Shown here: piece by piece, positions 1-9,704 of the stretch
How positions within the stretch are numbered: position 1 is the stretch's first letter
Layout of the letters: every line of letters begins with the position of its first letter
Assembly: GCF_018623055.1 (NCBI RefSeq)
Contig: NZ_CP076019.1
Coordinates: forward strand, 1,612,001-1,676,000
Source: Halorubrum sp. 2020YC2
GTDB taxonomy: Archaea; Halobacteriota; Halobacteria; Halobacteriales; Haloferacaceae
Length of the DNA stretch: 64,000 bases
Reading direction: 5' to 3'
Position numbers and translations under genes: made by a program
The notes under the pieces: model-generated
The model's input: the letters and a program-made list of their open reading frames with translations, nothing else
Told to the model about the DNA's origin: nothing
Databases searched by the model: none

Positions 1-933
1 GGCGACGGCGAACTCGCGCTCGCGTTCGGGGACGTCTCCGGCGACGGCGACGGCATCGGGCGCAACGCGCAGTTCTTCTTCGACGAGGTGTTCGCGATCG
101 CGAACCAGGGGACCGAGACGGTCTCGATCACCGCGACGAGCGACACCGACGCGTTCGACGGCGAGTTCCGACTCTACCCCACCGGCGACCGGGACGGCAC
201 CCTCGACGACCCCGACAACGCCGTGGTCTTGGAGACCGGCGCGGAGCAGTCGGTCGGCACCCACGTCGAGACGGGCGACGTCGACGTCAGCGAGGAGCTC
301 GACATCGACATCACCATCGAGGCGGCCTTCGAGGAGGGCGACGACGAACCGGACGACCCCGAGCCGGAGCCGCCCGAGACGATCGACTCGATACAGTTCC
401 GTTCCACGGCGAGTCAGATCGCGGCCGACGGCGAGAGCGTACTCACCGACGAGTCGGTGATCGCGGTGACTGCTGCCGACACCGCCGCGAACAGCGACGA
501 GAACGGTACAGACCCGGTCATATACGAAGACAATCCGATTCCGCTCGTATCGATCGACGGGGACGTCCCGGTCGCGGGACTCGGAACCATGCAGTCGCTC
601 GACGACGAGAGAAGCGACTTCACCACCGGTGTCGAGGAGTTCGTGTTGAACCTGATGGACGATCTCATCGGTTCGGGAACCGTCCTCTGGGACGAGAGCC
701 ACGGACAGTTCTGGACGCTCGAAGACGACGGACCGAACTCGTTCGGTCAGTTCGTCGACTACGTTGACGATAACGGGTACACGCTCGAAGCGACCGACGA
801 CCTCGAAGCCGATCTCTCCGACGCTGACGGGGTCGCGATTGGGACGCCGGCGGAGGGGTTCACCGCGAGTGAACTCGACGCGCTGAGCGACTTCGTCGAC
901 GACGGCAGCGGCGTACTGCTCTTCGACCAGCGC
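1..933 (+). pseudogene. 5' part of exported repeat-domain/thermonuclease/lamin-tail protein, cut by an IS
   Basis: The reading frame is open from the first base of the window, so the gene starts upstream. The segment is very acidic and has an Asp/Glu/Pro linker near base 345. It then enters a domain with the motif TVLWDESHGQF (about 680-715) and the end motif LDALSDFVDDGSGVLLFDQ. The same domain recurs twice in the downstream part of this gene (1776-3874), so the protein carried at least three copies. After LLFDQ the homology stops and the frame runs into transposon sequence, ending at an artificial stop near 954. The domain function is unknown to me; the rest of the protein points to an exported nuclease. 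That the two parts were one gene is inferred from shared repeats and orientation. Confidence 0.7.
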
Positions 934-1775
934 TCTTGTGTAGCACATTGTTGATTTCAGAGAGTGGCTTTGACGGCATGTTTGAGCGCTTCTCGTCCAG
1001 GTTTGCGGTAGAGTTCTCGTCTGAGTTGGAACGCGCGGAAATACTGTGTGAGACGATCTTTTGAGATGCCTCGATGCGGCGAGAGCCACCGTCGCGCCAG
1101 CGACGCGTGGCTCTCGCACGTGTTCACGTGAACCGTCTCATCGGCGTACTCACCGTCTCCGTGAACGACGTATTCGCGGTCGAATGTTTCGTCTTCTGTA
1201 AGCGGATCGTACGCGCAAAATCCGTCGGTATAGACGGTGAGAGGCTCCTGCTGGCGGTCAGCCAGCAGGAGCCGAATCGTCGATTCGTCTGCGGATTTCG
1301 CTGGCACAACGTACCGCTGATCGGTGCCGCGATCCACGAGTACGAACACGGGCGGTTTGTCTTGCTCATACGTCCCGCGCCCGCGTCGACAGAGACCGCG
1401 AGAGCGCGACCAGCGGTCGCGCTCGCGGCCTTTCAAGCCGGCTGAGACGTAGAACTCGTCAATTTCGACTGGTCCGACGAGCTCGAGTGACGGCGCGTCG
1501 AGCGCTTCGCGAAGCGCTCGACACGCCTGTGGATCGTTTTGTAGGTGACCTCGATTTCGCACTGTAACTGCTGAGAGTCGTGTTAAACCGCAAAACGCGT
1601 AGATCGAAAACAGCCACTTGCGGAGCGCGATCTTCGAATGAGCGAAGATCGTGCCGGTTTTATCGTTGAACGTGCGGCCGCAATCCTTACACAGATACCG
1701 CTGAAAGTGCCCGTAGCTGCCGTTTCTGACCGTTCGGTCAGAACGGCAGCGAGGACAAGAAACGCCGTCACCGAG
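934..1775 (-). mobile_element. Truncated IS1595-family (ISH4-like) insertion sequence
   Basis: This is the stretch that interrupts the thermonuclease/lamin-tail gene. It carries a transposase read leftward. Host homology stops after LLFDQ near 930 and resumes near 1776 with LPLMAVDQ, which aligns to IPLVSIDG of the first repeat copy, so the borders are good to perhaps 10 bases. The right end lacks the part that should encode the transposase N-terminus. I found no clear terminal inverted repeats or target duplication. The copy therefore looks truncated, and some host sequence appears to have been lost. Confidence 0.7.
957..1775 (-). pseudogene. IS1595-family transposase, 5'-truncated and frame-damaged
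   Basis: The protein begins mid-domain at GDGVSCPRCRSD, one half of the N-terminal zinc ribbon. The second half, YLCKDCGRTFNDKTG, follows, then the catalytic core with VEIDEFYVSAGLKGRERD (first Asp), VYTDGFCAYDPL (second Asp) and the VNTCESHASLARRWLSPHRG region with the His/Asn/Glu end of the IS1595-type site. About 20-25 N-terminal residues normal for this family are missing, and no in-frame start precedes the zinc ribbon. Between about 1495 and 1610 the main frame gives a meaningless peptide, while another frame reads QLQCEIEVTYKTIHRRVERF, the expected helix-turn-helix. Compensating indels therefore scramble that stretch. The enzyme is very unlikely to be active as written. Confidence 0.75.
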
Positions 1776-3874
1776 CCGCTGCCGCTGATGGCGGTCGACC
1801 AGGACCGCCCGGTGGTCGCGTTCGGCTTCCCGTTCGCGCAGAACGGGCTCACGTTCGGCGAGTACGGCAACGAGGAGGTGCTGTTGAACGTCCTCGACGA
1901 GTACGCGGACTCGGAGACCGTGCTGTGGGACGAGGGCCACGGGCAGTTCTACGACCTCGACAGCCACTCGGCGTTCGCGGACTACGCCGAGGACAACGGG
2001 TACAGCGTGGAGGCGACGAGCGACCTCGAAACCGACCTCTTCGGGTCGGCCTCCGCGGTCGTGATCACGTCGCCGTCGGATTCCTTCAGCGGGAGCGAGA
2101 TCGACGCGCTCGCGTCGTTCGCGGACGCCGGCGGGCTCGTCGTGTTGATGGACCAGTCCGATTTCAACGACTTCGACGCGACGGACAACCTCAACGCGTT
2201 GGCGAGCGGGGTCGGCACGCAGATCCGGTTCAACGACAACCAGGTGATCGACGAGGAGAGCAACGCCGGCGCCGAGTTCGTGCCGTGACGAGCGACCTCG
2301 ACACCGAGACGTACCCGGGCCTGTTCGCGGACCGGGAGGGGCTCGGGATCGAACTCGACCCGAGCGAGGAGTACGAGGTCGAGGTCGTCAGCGTGGCCGA
2401 CGGCGACACGGCGGACGTCCAGTTCGACATCGGACTGGTCGACACCGTCCGGATCCTCGCATCGACACGCCCGAGACGGGCGACACCGACGAGCGCCTCC
2501 AGGAGTACGAGGGCATCGACGACGCGCAGGCGCTCAAGGACAAGGGAGACGGAGCGACGGACTACGCGGAAGACGAGCTCGAAGTCGGCAGCACGGTCAC
2601 CCTGTCGTTCGACGAGAACGAGGGGCTCCGCGGGAACTTCGGTCGGCTCCTCGGCTTCCTCGAACTCCCCGACGGAAGCGTCTACAACGCGAAGGCCATC
2701 GAGGACGGCTGGGCCCGCGTGTACGACTCGGGCCTCGCGAACCACGACGCGTACTGGACCTCGAACGCGCCGCCCGCGACGCCGGCGACGGCATCTGGGA
2801 GATATCCGACTTCGAGGGGACGCCCGTCGTGGGCGACGGCCCGGTCGACAAGCTGTTCGTCCCGTTCGCCTCCTCGGTCGCGACCGCGGACGGCGACATC
2901 GCGGGCGACCGCGTGCCCGTCGCCGCCGAGGGGGGCGACCCCTCGTCGGCGTCGACGAGGCGAACAACGTCGCGCTCGTCGGCGGCCCGCTCGTCGAGGA
3001 GAGCTTCGAGAGCGGCGAGGGCGGCCCCGGCATCGAGCCGTACGGGAACTACGTCTTCCTCGCGAACCTGATCGACTCGCTCGCCGCGGAGGGCCGCGAG
3101 GGCAGCGTCGTCATCGACGGGGCCACGGCCAGTTCGCGGCCGACTACGCGCTCTCCGCCGAGGACGCCGCCTACTTCCAGCGCTACCTCGAAGGGTTCGC
3201 GGTCGAGTTCGACGGCAAGAACGACTTCGACGACGACCTCGGGCGCGACCTCGCCGAGGCCCGCGCGGTGATCGTCACCGCGCCCGACGAACTCGGGAGC
3301 GATGAGGTCGCCGCCATCGAGGACTTCCGCGACGACGGCGCGGCGCCGTGATCCTCGCGGGCGCCGGCGCGGACGCCGCGGCCGACGCGCGCGACAACCT
3401 CGATTCGCTCGCCGCCGACCTCGGCTCCGACCTGCGGACCGGCGACGCGGTGACCGACGGGAGAACAACCTCGGCGGCGACCCGACGGTCCCGACGACGA
3501 CGAACTTCGACACCGACTTCGACCTGTTCGACGCCTACGGCGACGGCGACGGCGGCTCCGGGAGCTACCTCGCGGTCGACGAGATCGTCTACGACCCCGA
3601 GGGAGACTTCCTCGAGGACGAGTACGTCGCGTTCGTCAACGGGGGCCCTGACGCGATCGACCTCACCGGCTACGAGGTGTCCGACGCGGCCAACAACAGC
3701 TACACCTTCGACGCGTCACGGTCGACCCCGGCGATACGGTCACGCTGTACTCCGGGACCGGAACCGACACCGATGACACGGTGTACTGGGGGCGGCGCGC
3801 CGGTGTGGAACAACGGCGACACGGTGTTCGTCGACGATCCGGACGGGAACACGGTCGTCGAGTACAGTTACTGA
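1776..3874 (+). pseudogene. 3' part of exported repeat-domain/thermonuclease/lamin-tail protein, multiple frameshifts
   Basis: Piecing the frames together gives a second repeat domain (TVLWDEGHGQF near 1918), then a staphylococcal-nuclease-like domain (RILGIDTPE after restoring one G near 2460; GNFGRLLGFLELPDGS; GWARVYDSG). A third repeat domain follows (3000-3370; GGHGQF near 3120), then a C-terminal lamin-tail-like domain (LAVDEIVYDPEGD, EYVAFVNGGPDAIDLTGYEVSD) ending at 3872-3874. Breaks occur near 2285, 2460, 2755, 2945, 3122, 3340, 3462, 3717 and 3788. Nearly all are repaired by adding one G or C to a short run. Such architectures are known in haloarchaeal secreted nucleases. The protein would be cell-surface or secreted, cutting nucleic acid, but the IS insertion disrupts it here. 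Confidence 0.7.
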
Positions 3875-3946
3875 ACGCGGTCGACTCGGGCAATTCCCGA
3901 CGCGAACCGCGGGCGTTTTTTAGACTCGGGGGATCAGGATTGATGA

Positions 3947-4020
3947 GGGCACGTAGCTCAGCCCGGATAGAGCGTCGGACTTCTAATCCGATGGTCGTGG
4001 GTTCGAATCCCACCGTGCCG
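3947..4020 (+). tRNA. tRNA-Arg(TCT)
   Basis: The cloverleaf is clear: acceptor GGGCACG at 3947-3953, D stem GCTC/GAGC, anticodon stem TCGGA/TCCGA around loop CTTCTAA (anticodon TCT), and T arm GTGGG-TTCGAAT-CCCAC at 3997-4013. The 3' acceptor strand reads CGTGCCG, leaving a G-G mismatch at pair 1:72. One more C (GTGCCCG) would fix it. A second copy of the 3' end at 4113-4134 has exactly that extra C. Either one C was lost from the sequence here, or the tRNA end was replaced by an integrating element. Confidence 0.9.
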
Positions 4021-4048
4021 CTATCTGCGAGCGAAGCGAGCAGTAGCG

Positions 4049-4134
4049 GCACAGGGATTCGAATCCTATCAGTCGCGCGCAGCGAACGTAGTGAGCGAGC
4101 ACGTCTGATTTTGGTTCGAATCCCACTGTGCCCG
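4049..4134 (+). repeat. Two extra tRNA 3'-end fragments (att remnants) downstream of tRNA-Arg
   Basis: Two further T-arm-like segments follow the tRNA gene. One is around 4049-4070 (GGCACAGGGATTCGAATCC). The other, at 4113-4134, repeats the tRNA 3' end almost exactly (GGTTCGAATCCCACTGTGCC, then CG), with one C/T change. Neither has D or anticodon arms. Stacked 3'-end copies are the usual trace of elements that integrated at a tRNA gene. They lie at the border of the AT-rich island. Confidence 0.65.
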
Positions 4135-4608
4135 TACGCCAATCACCGGTAAGACGCTCCACTCAAATGGAGACATGACTTCGTCTGTCGCGGCGAATCA
4201 TGGACTTCATATGATGTTTGGCCTCTTTGAGGCTCATCAGCTATTGAACACTCTTTCTCGTAAGGATTAAATCAGGGATAAATCGGCTACTCACTTTTAT
4301 CTCTAAGCAGGATACGGGGAAAGGTGATTATAGTGAGAAACCCTGTTCTGTGAATGGTAGATTGAGCCCGATCAACACCAAATATATTCTCTAGAGGGGT
4401 TAACCCAGACAGAGGATTAAATACGATTCCACATCAAAAACCGTAGTGTTACTTCTTGCTATTATCTCATTGGGACAGTTACTGAGGAGAACTTATAGTG
4501 AACATTTTGGAAGCGGACCCCCACCAGTCAATTCTCAGCTGAACACCTCCCTTGGACAAGGGAATATTTTATCACGGAGGGGAAGAGAAAAGCAGATAGA
4601 CACAGAAT
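4135..4608. other. AT-rich stretch without a supported gene
   Basis: Base composition drops abruptly from GC-rich to AT-rich just after the last tRNA-Arg 3' fragment. I find no convincing coding frame; the short open frames lack homology or codon bias. It probably carries the promoter of the gene starting at 4609 (GGAATATTTTATC near 4561 is a possible TATA region). Confidence 0.5.
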
Positions 4609-6256
4609 ATGGTCGTCTTCGATACGGAAGACGAGCGGAAAATTCTCCGTCATATTACCGACGGTTTAGGTGCGGCTATACACGCTACTGATGCAGCCTT
4701 TGGTACAAATGTATCTGATGAATTCCGTAATGAGCGGGATTCGGACAAATAAACTCATACAACAGGCTGTCAAGGCGGCTGATCTACCAGTCCTCTGGAG
4801 TTGGTTTAGATACGGTCAATCCATAGCAAACAGCGTGGCAATGGGGCGCGAAGTAGGTTACGAATCACTTTCGGAAGCAGGTGAAGAAACGGCTGCTAAA
4901 GACGCCCATCCCAATGCCAAATCAAAGGGGTGGTATCGAGATTTCTTTATTGAAGATGTTGAAATTGGTGGCGTTACTGGAATTAAAGCAATTTGTGAGA
5001 TTCCACTCAATGAGTTCCTTGAAGCAGCGTATGAAGAAGCTCCTGATGAGCACCAACCGCTCTACTTAGCAAACCTTGAGATGCAGGAGATACTTCGTGA
5101 GATTGCACTATCTGATGACTGGCACGAACAAGATCCAGATGGAGAATTCTATCAAGATGTTTGGGACGTCTCTCGACGGTTCCAGCGTGAGCTCATCCTC
5201 CATGATGAATTGCCTGTCTCTGACACACAGACAATCTCTCAGTATCTCAGGCTTCTACGCCAGGCAGTTGCCGCGACGTGCGCGGTGAGTAACAATAATC
5301 TCACAAGTGATCACACTAGTGAACTGTACAGTCTCGCGGAGATATATCACGATCCAATTTGGAAGCTACCAGCGATGCGTATCTCTAGTCTAACTGTCCA
5401 CGGCCGAAATAAACGAAATAACGGACAGAATACCGCGAGAAGGCTGAGGATCAACTTCAAGATGATGTTGAAGATCAGATAGAAACGCTTCGATCCTCCT
5501 TGAAAAACCAGAACTTGATTCAGTCTCGGGAGGACTGGAGTCTTTCGAACCAGGAACTACAGTCCAGAACACGTGAGTCAGAATCCGCACTTCAGTTAAA
5601 AGTGCCTGACGAAATTTTCTTAACGACGGCCCCGATATACGCTCACTTTCGACTTACATCTCCAGCAAACGCGGATGGAGATAGCACAATCGAAAATTCA
5701 GATTACCTCTTACGTGATTTTGATGGAAGCCGATATACTGCACCTCTCGCAACCACTCTAGTAGATGAGAGATACTTCACGCAGAAATACTATGATGCAC
5801 TAGTACAGGAATTCACATACTTAGACGCGATGTTGGTCGATACAGAGGAAGAAAATAGGGCAGATATTCTGGATGATCCATTTAATTTTGAGAGTTTAAT
5901 AAAAAATATGATTTAGAACTCGGTCGTCTTGACCGGCGAATATTCGAACGTGAAACAAACGCATGGATTGAGAGTGCAAAAGAGAATGGATTGAAAACAG
6001 TAATAGACCATATCGAAGATTATCTAACTGGTCAGGTAACAATCAGTTCCCATGCATCTCAACGGCTTCGACTTCGCACGATCGGAATTATGAAGATACA
6101 GTTTAGCACCATTACAAGACGAATTTGGAGAATGGGGCAGTGCTGGCGTGTGCTATCAACTGGTATAATATGAACGCAGAAGGTCTAAATTTTACAGATA
6201 TCTATCCAATAGTCACGACTTGTAGTTCGTGTGAATACGATCGCCGATCTAATTAA
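4609..6256 (+). pseudogene. AT-rich gene of unknown function, about 540 codons, broken by frameshifts
   Basis: Starting at ATG 4609 (MVVFDTEDERKILRHITDG) the frame stops at about 4751, but a second frame continues without a gap (KLIQQAVKAADLPVLWSWFRYGQ) to about 5435. A third runs from there (YREKAEDQLQDDVEDQIETL) to 5916, and a fourth from an A-run at 5905 (KKYDLELGRLDRRIFERE) to about 6100. A last frame reads INWYNMNAEGLNFTDIYPIV and ends at 6254-6256 with a CSSC pair near the C-terminus. The pieces join into one mostly helical, acidic protein with a coiled-coil-like middle. I do not recognise the family. Composition is unlike the flanking core genes, indicating transfer. Whether the breaks are real or consensus errors is unresolved. 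Confidence 0.5.
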
Positions 6257-6551
6257 TGATATACTGAGAGCAAGCGACGACCCCATCGCACTATACTCCA
6301 AATTTGGTGTGTCCAGAACTCGATATATAGCTTGCTAGTCTGGATCTGCAGTATATAACGGTAACTGTTCCTCATCAACACCCTCTGTTTTCTCCAAGTT
6401 CTAGAAGGAGTTCTGTAACTTGCGGTTCAAGTCGTGTTTTGAAATATCGTGTGTCTTCGGACTTAAACTAGGATCAACATCAATCTCTGGATGATTTCCT
6501 GGGTCATCATATGCTCGCTTTAGTCGTGAAATAGAAACTTTCCACTTCTAT
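6257..6551. other. AT-rich gap between two island genes
   Basis: The two island genes converge here. No coding frame with plausible composition is seen on either strand, and I see no clear hairpin or terminator. Confidence 0.4.
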
Positions 6552-6992
6552 CTATTTCTGGTGTGCTTCCGTATAATGATCCATCAATTTAGTAAAAAGA
6601 GTATCAAGATGTGCCAATGGCTCGTGTCCTCGTATTGGTAGACTGCTGTCGGAACCTCCGATCTTCAATTGATTCTGTCCCATCAAGGTGTTTACACTCA
6701 ATGGCGATCCTCTGCAACAATGAAACAGCTTGAAGTTTCCAGTGTATCCTCTCTTGCTCTCTTTCTTTTTTCTCTGACGCCAAATGCTGAAGCTTGCTGT
6801 TGATATGCAACCAACAATAGCGATCACGCCTGGTGCAATTACAGACGAACCAAGAACGGATACAAGTGTGGGAATCTCTGTCATTTGAGAGACAGTAGTG
6901 GCTATTCCGAGTCCAACTGTAATTCCCAAAGCACCACCTAGTACTCCGGAAACTATATGAGTTGTTCCAGTTTGGCTCTTAGATTGATTCAT
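6552..6992 (-). pseudogene. Small two-helix membrane protein of the AT-rich island, probably frameshifted
   Basis: From ATG 6990-6992 the N-terminal half has two hydrophobic segments rich in Gly, Ile and Val (IVSGVLGGALGITVGLGIA and VSVLGSSVIAPGVIAIVGCI). Past residue 65 the frame becomes a poor peptide. The neighbouring frame (about 6604-6780) reads EKKEREQERIHWKLQAVSLL, a convincing charged helix, and the original frame resumes sense near the end (HLDTLFTKLMDHYTEAHQK). The likely true product is a two-TM protein with a C-terminal coiled coil. This outline is common among membrane partners in defence and stress loci, but no function can be assigned. Confidence 0.45.
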
Positions 6993-7214
6993 TTGTCTTC
7001 ACAAAAGAGGAATACATCTTTATGACTGATTTACAATGTATCATTTAATGAGTTAACACAGATTCATATTCCCATATAGTCACGATTTTACCCCGGTATT
7101 CTCCAATTTCGTGGTTTCTTCAGGCGTGAGTATTTTGTTGGTTCCGCGGGTGGGTGTCATATACCGAATTAATTGCGTTGGTAATATAAATCTCAGCACG
7201 ATTGTGACTTAACA

Positions 7215-8203
7215 TCAGTCCGCCGCGACGGCGTCCCCAGGTACTTCTCGTTGAGTTCGTACTCGCCGTCGTCGCCCTCGACCAGGTACTCGCCGTAGTA
7301 GGGCACGCGGTTCGCCACCACCTCTCGAACGTTCCGCTATCTCCTCGCGGGTCATCTCGCCCATGAGCGCAGGTCGTCGTTGCGGTTGAGACAGCCTTTT
7401 AAATAGCCCTCGTGGGTGACGCGGACGCGGCCGCAGTTGGCGCAGAACTCCTCGTTCTCGACGGGGTCGACGATTTCGACCATCCCGCCCGTCTCGTCGT
7501 CGCTCCTCGCCGACGAAGTAGCGCTTCGGTCGTGCATCTCGCGGTGTTCGACGCGGTCCGCTTCCTCCGCGAGCCGTCGTGGACGCGCCCGATATCGACG
7601 TTCCACTCGGGCTTGCCGTCAGCTCCGGCATGTACTGGATGAGCTGGCTGGAGCCCTCGTTGTCCGCGACGTGGTCGACCATCTCCTCGACGTAGCCCGC
7701 GGTGTGCGTGAACACGACCATGTTGAGCTTCACGGGGTCGAGCCCGGCGTCGACGGCGGCTTTGACGCCTTCGAGCACCTTCTCGTAGGCGCCCCTTGGT
7801 GACCTCCGCGAAGTCGTCCGGGTCGAGCGCGTCCTGCGAGACGTTGACGCGGTCGAGTCCCGCGGCCTTCAGGTCCGCGGCGCCCGGGGAGGAAAGTGCC
7901 GTTCGTCGTCATCGAGACCTCCATCGAGTCGGGCGTGCGCTCGATGATCTCTTCTAAGTCCTGCCGGAGCATCGGCTCGCCGCCGGTGAACTTCACGGCG
8001 TCGACGCCGTACCCCTCGACGACCTCCAGGAAGCGGACCACGTCGTCCGCGCTCATCTCCGACTCGCTCGGCTCCATCGGCCCGCGCGTGTCGCCTAACC
8101 CCTCGTTGTGACAGTAGACGCAGTCGAAGTTACACCGGTCGGTGAGCGATATCCGCACCCCCGTCACTTCCCGTCCGAAGTCGTCCGCGAGTGGCCCGGC
8201 CAT
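7215..8203 (-). CDS. moaA: GTP 3',8-cyclase MoaA (frameshifted as written)
   Basis: MoaA is the radical-SAM enzyme that starts molybdopterin synthesis by rearranging GTP. ATG at 8201-8203 begins a protein with the cluster motif [14 protein letters not shown] and the SAM-binding [16 protein letters not shown]. After MTTNGTF (about 7895) the frame slips. The remaining parts are readable in other frames: [22 protein letters not shown], then [20 protein letters not shown] with the C-terminal cluster cysteines and GYLKGCLN, and finally KYLGDAVAAD before TGA at 7215. At least four single-base gaps are needed. This is a normally essential pathway enzyme with every motif kept, so sequence errors are more likely than decay. 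A TATA-like CTTAAAC at 8227-8233 lies about 25 bases before the start. Confidence 0.8.
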
Positions 8204-8354
8204 GGGAGACAGCAGCCACTACGCGCGCTTAAACGACCGGGTCTATCGTGAAGGTATGTAACTCTCACCGGTTACGTCCCGGCCGCCTTCCCCCCGCCGA
8301 CCGATTACGATTCCGACATCGCGGTTCGGTGGGGGTCGGACCGCGCCGCCGCCG

Positions 8355-9122
8355 TCACAGCGACACGCGAAGGCCGTCGGCCGCGGTCCGCACCTCGCCG
8401 TCGAAGCCCGCCTCGCGGACCCCCCGCTCCATCTCGCGCTCGCGGCCGCCGGTGTGCGGGTAGAGGTGCGAGAGGAGGAGCGTCCCGATCTCCGCGCCCG
8501 CGAGCGACTCCCCGAGGCTCGTCGGCCGCGGGTGGTTCGACACGTCCACGTCGTCCGGGAACGAGCAGTCGTGGACGAGGCAGTCGGCGCCGTCCGCGAA
8601 CCGCGCCATCCCCGCGAACGCCTCGGTGTCGCCCGAGAGCACCAGCGGCCCCTCGGCCGCCGGCGCGTCCGAACTCGGCGGCGAGAAGCGGTACGCGAAC
8701 CCGTCCATCGAGTGGCGCGTCTCGCGGGCGGTCACGTCGAACCCGCCGGCGGCGAACGGGCGGGACGCCGACACCTCGCGGACCGCGAGGTCGATCCGGC
8801 CGTCGAGGTAGTCGTGGACGTCGAGGAGGCCGTCGACGAGCGACTTGGTGCCCGCGGGACCGACCACTTCGAGGTGTTCCTCGCCGGCGAGCCAGCGCGC
8901 CTTCAGGAGCGGGAGGAGCGCGGCGACGTGGTCGAGGTGGTGGTGGGTGAGGAGGACGGTCGAGACGCCTTCGTAGCCGGTGTCGGTGCCGGCGAGCCGC
9001 TGGAGGACACCGCTGCCGCAGTCGACCAAGAGGGAGCGGTCGCCGTCGTCGAGGAGGTACCCGGCCTGCGCGCGGTCGGGGACCGGCATCGCGCTGCCGG
9101 ACCCGAGGACGGTGAGTTCCAT
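8355..9122 (-). CDS. Metallo-beta-lactamase-fold hydrolase (RNase Z-like)
   Basis: The 255-residue protein starts at ATG 9120-9122 (MELTVLGSGSAMPVP). It has the zinc-binding signature HHHLDH at about residue 63, plus later conserved histidines and aspartates (LSGDTEAFAGM, LVHDCSF, LLLSHLYPHT). The layout matches the RNase Z/arylsulfatase-type branch of metallo-beta-lactamase hydrolases, which cut phosphodiester or sulfate ester bonds with two zinc ions. Length is somewhat short for a tRNA 3'-processing RNase Z, and I see no clear exosite arm. A general metal-dependent hydrolase is the safer call. It is a single-gene unit between moaA and a universal stress gene. Confidence 0.8.
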   Translation of the reverse strand: MELTVLGSGSAMPVPDRAQAGYLLDDGDRSLLVDCGSGVLQRLAGTDTGYEGVSTVLLTHHHLDHVAALLPLLKARWLAGEEHLEVVGPAGTKSLVDGLLDVHDYLDGRIDLAVREVSASRPFAAGGFDVTARETRHSMDGFAYRFSPPSSDAPAAEGPLVLSGDTEAFAGMARFADGADCLVHDCSFPDDVDVSNHPRPTSLGESLAGAEIGTLLLSHLYPHTGGREREMERGVREAGFDGEVRTAADGLRVSL

Positions 9123-9217
9123 GCGGACGGGTCGCGTCCGGATCCACCTAATTGGCTCGGCCGCGCGGAACCGGACGACCGCGGTCGGCGTCGGCCGGGT
9201 CCGGCCCGGCGGCGGGA

Positions 9218-9643
9218 CTACTTTATCAGGAACACCGGCACCGACGCGTCGTCGGCGACGCGGTCGGAGACGCTCCCGAGCGACCGGATCCGCTCGCGCG
9301 GCGACTTCCCCTCGGGGCTCATCACGATCACGTCGATGCCGTTCTCGTCGGCGTACGCGACGATTTCGGTGTCCGGCGTGCCGTGGGCGATGTGCGTCTC
9401 GACGTCGAGACCGGCCTCGGCGGCCGCCTCGGAGACGGTCTCGACCGCGTCTTCGCCCTGCGCTTCGAGGTCCGCGACGACCTCGTCGTGGAGGTCGCCG
9501 GAGTTGGCGGCCGCGATCCGCTGGTCGACGACGTACAGCGCGTGGACCGTCGCGCCGTGGTCGCTCGCGAGCCGTATCGCGTGGTCGAGCGCGCGGTCGA
9601 CCGCCTCGCTTCCGTCGGTCGGCACCAATATCTCGTCGTACAT
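9218..9643 (-). CDS. Universal stress protein (UspA family)
   Basis: A 141-residue single-domain Usp beginning MYDEILVPTDGSEAVDRALDHA. The C-terminal nucleotide loop reads MSPEGKSPRERIRSLGSVSDRV; relative to the usual MGTHGRTG pattern the first glycines are changed, so ATP binding is uncertain. Usp proteins are small cytosolic alpha/beta proteins that form dimers and help cells survive stress. A CTTAACG box at 9668-9674 sits about 25 bases upstream, consistent with a leaderless transcript. Confidence 0.9.
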   Translation of the reverse strand: MYDEILVPTDGSEAVDRALDHAIRLASDHGATVHALYVVDQRIAAANSGDLHDEVVADLEAQGEDAVETVSEAAAEAGLDVETHIAHGTPDTEIVAYADENGIDVIVMSPEGKSPRERIRSLGSVSDRVADDASVPVFLIK

Positions 9644-9704
9644 GCGCCAACGTTCGCCCGGTACCGGCTTAACGATGGGGCCTCGGTACAGGACTCTGAA
9701 AGCG

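Noticed and set aside
4049-4134. T-arm-like copies considered as extra tRNA genes
   Set aside because: They lack D and anticodon arms, so they cannot fold as tRNAs.
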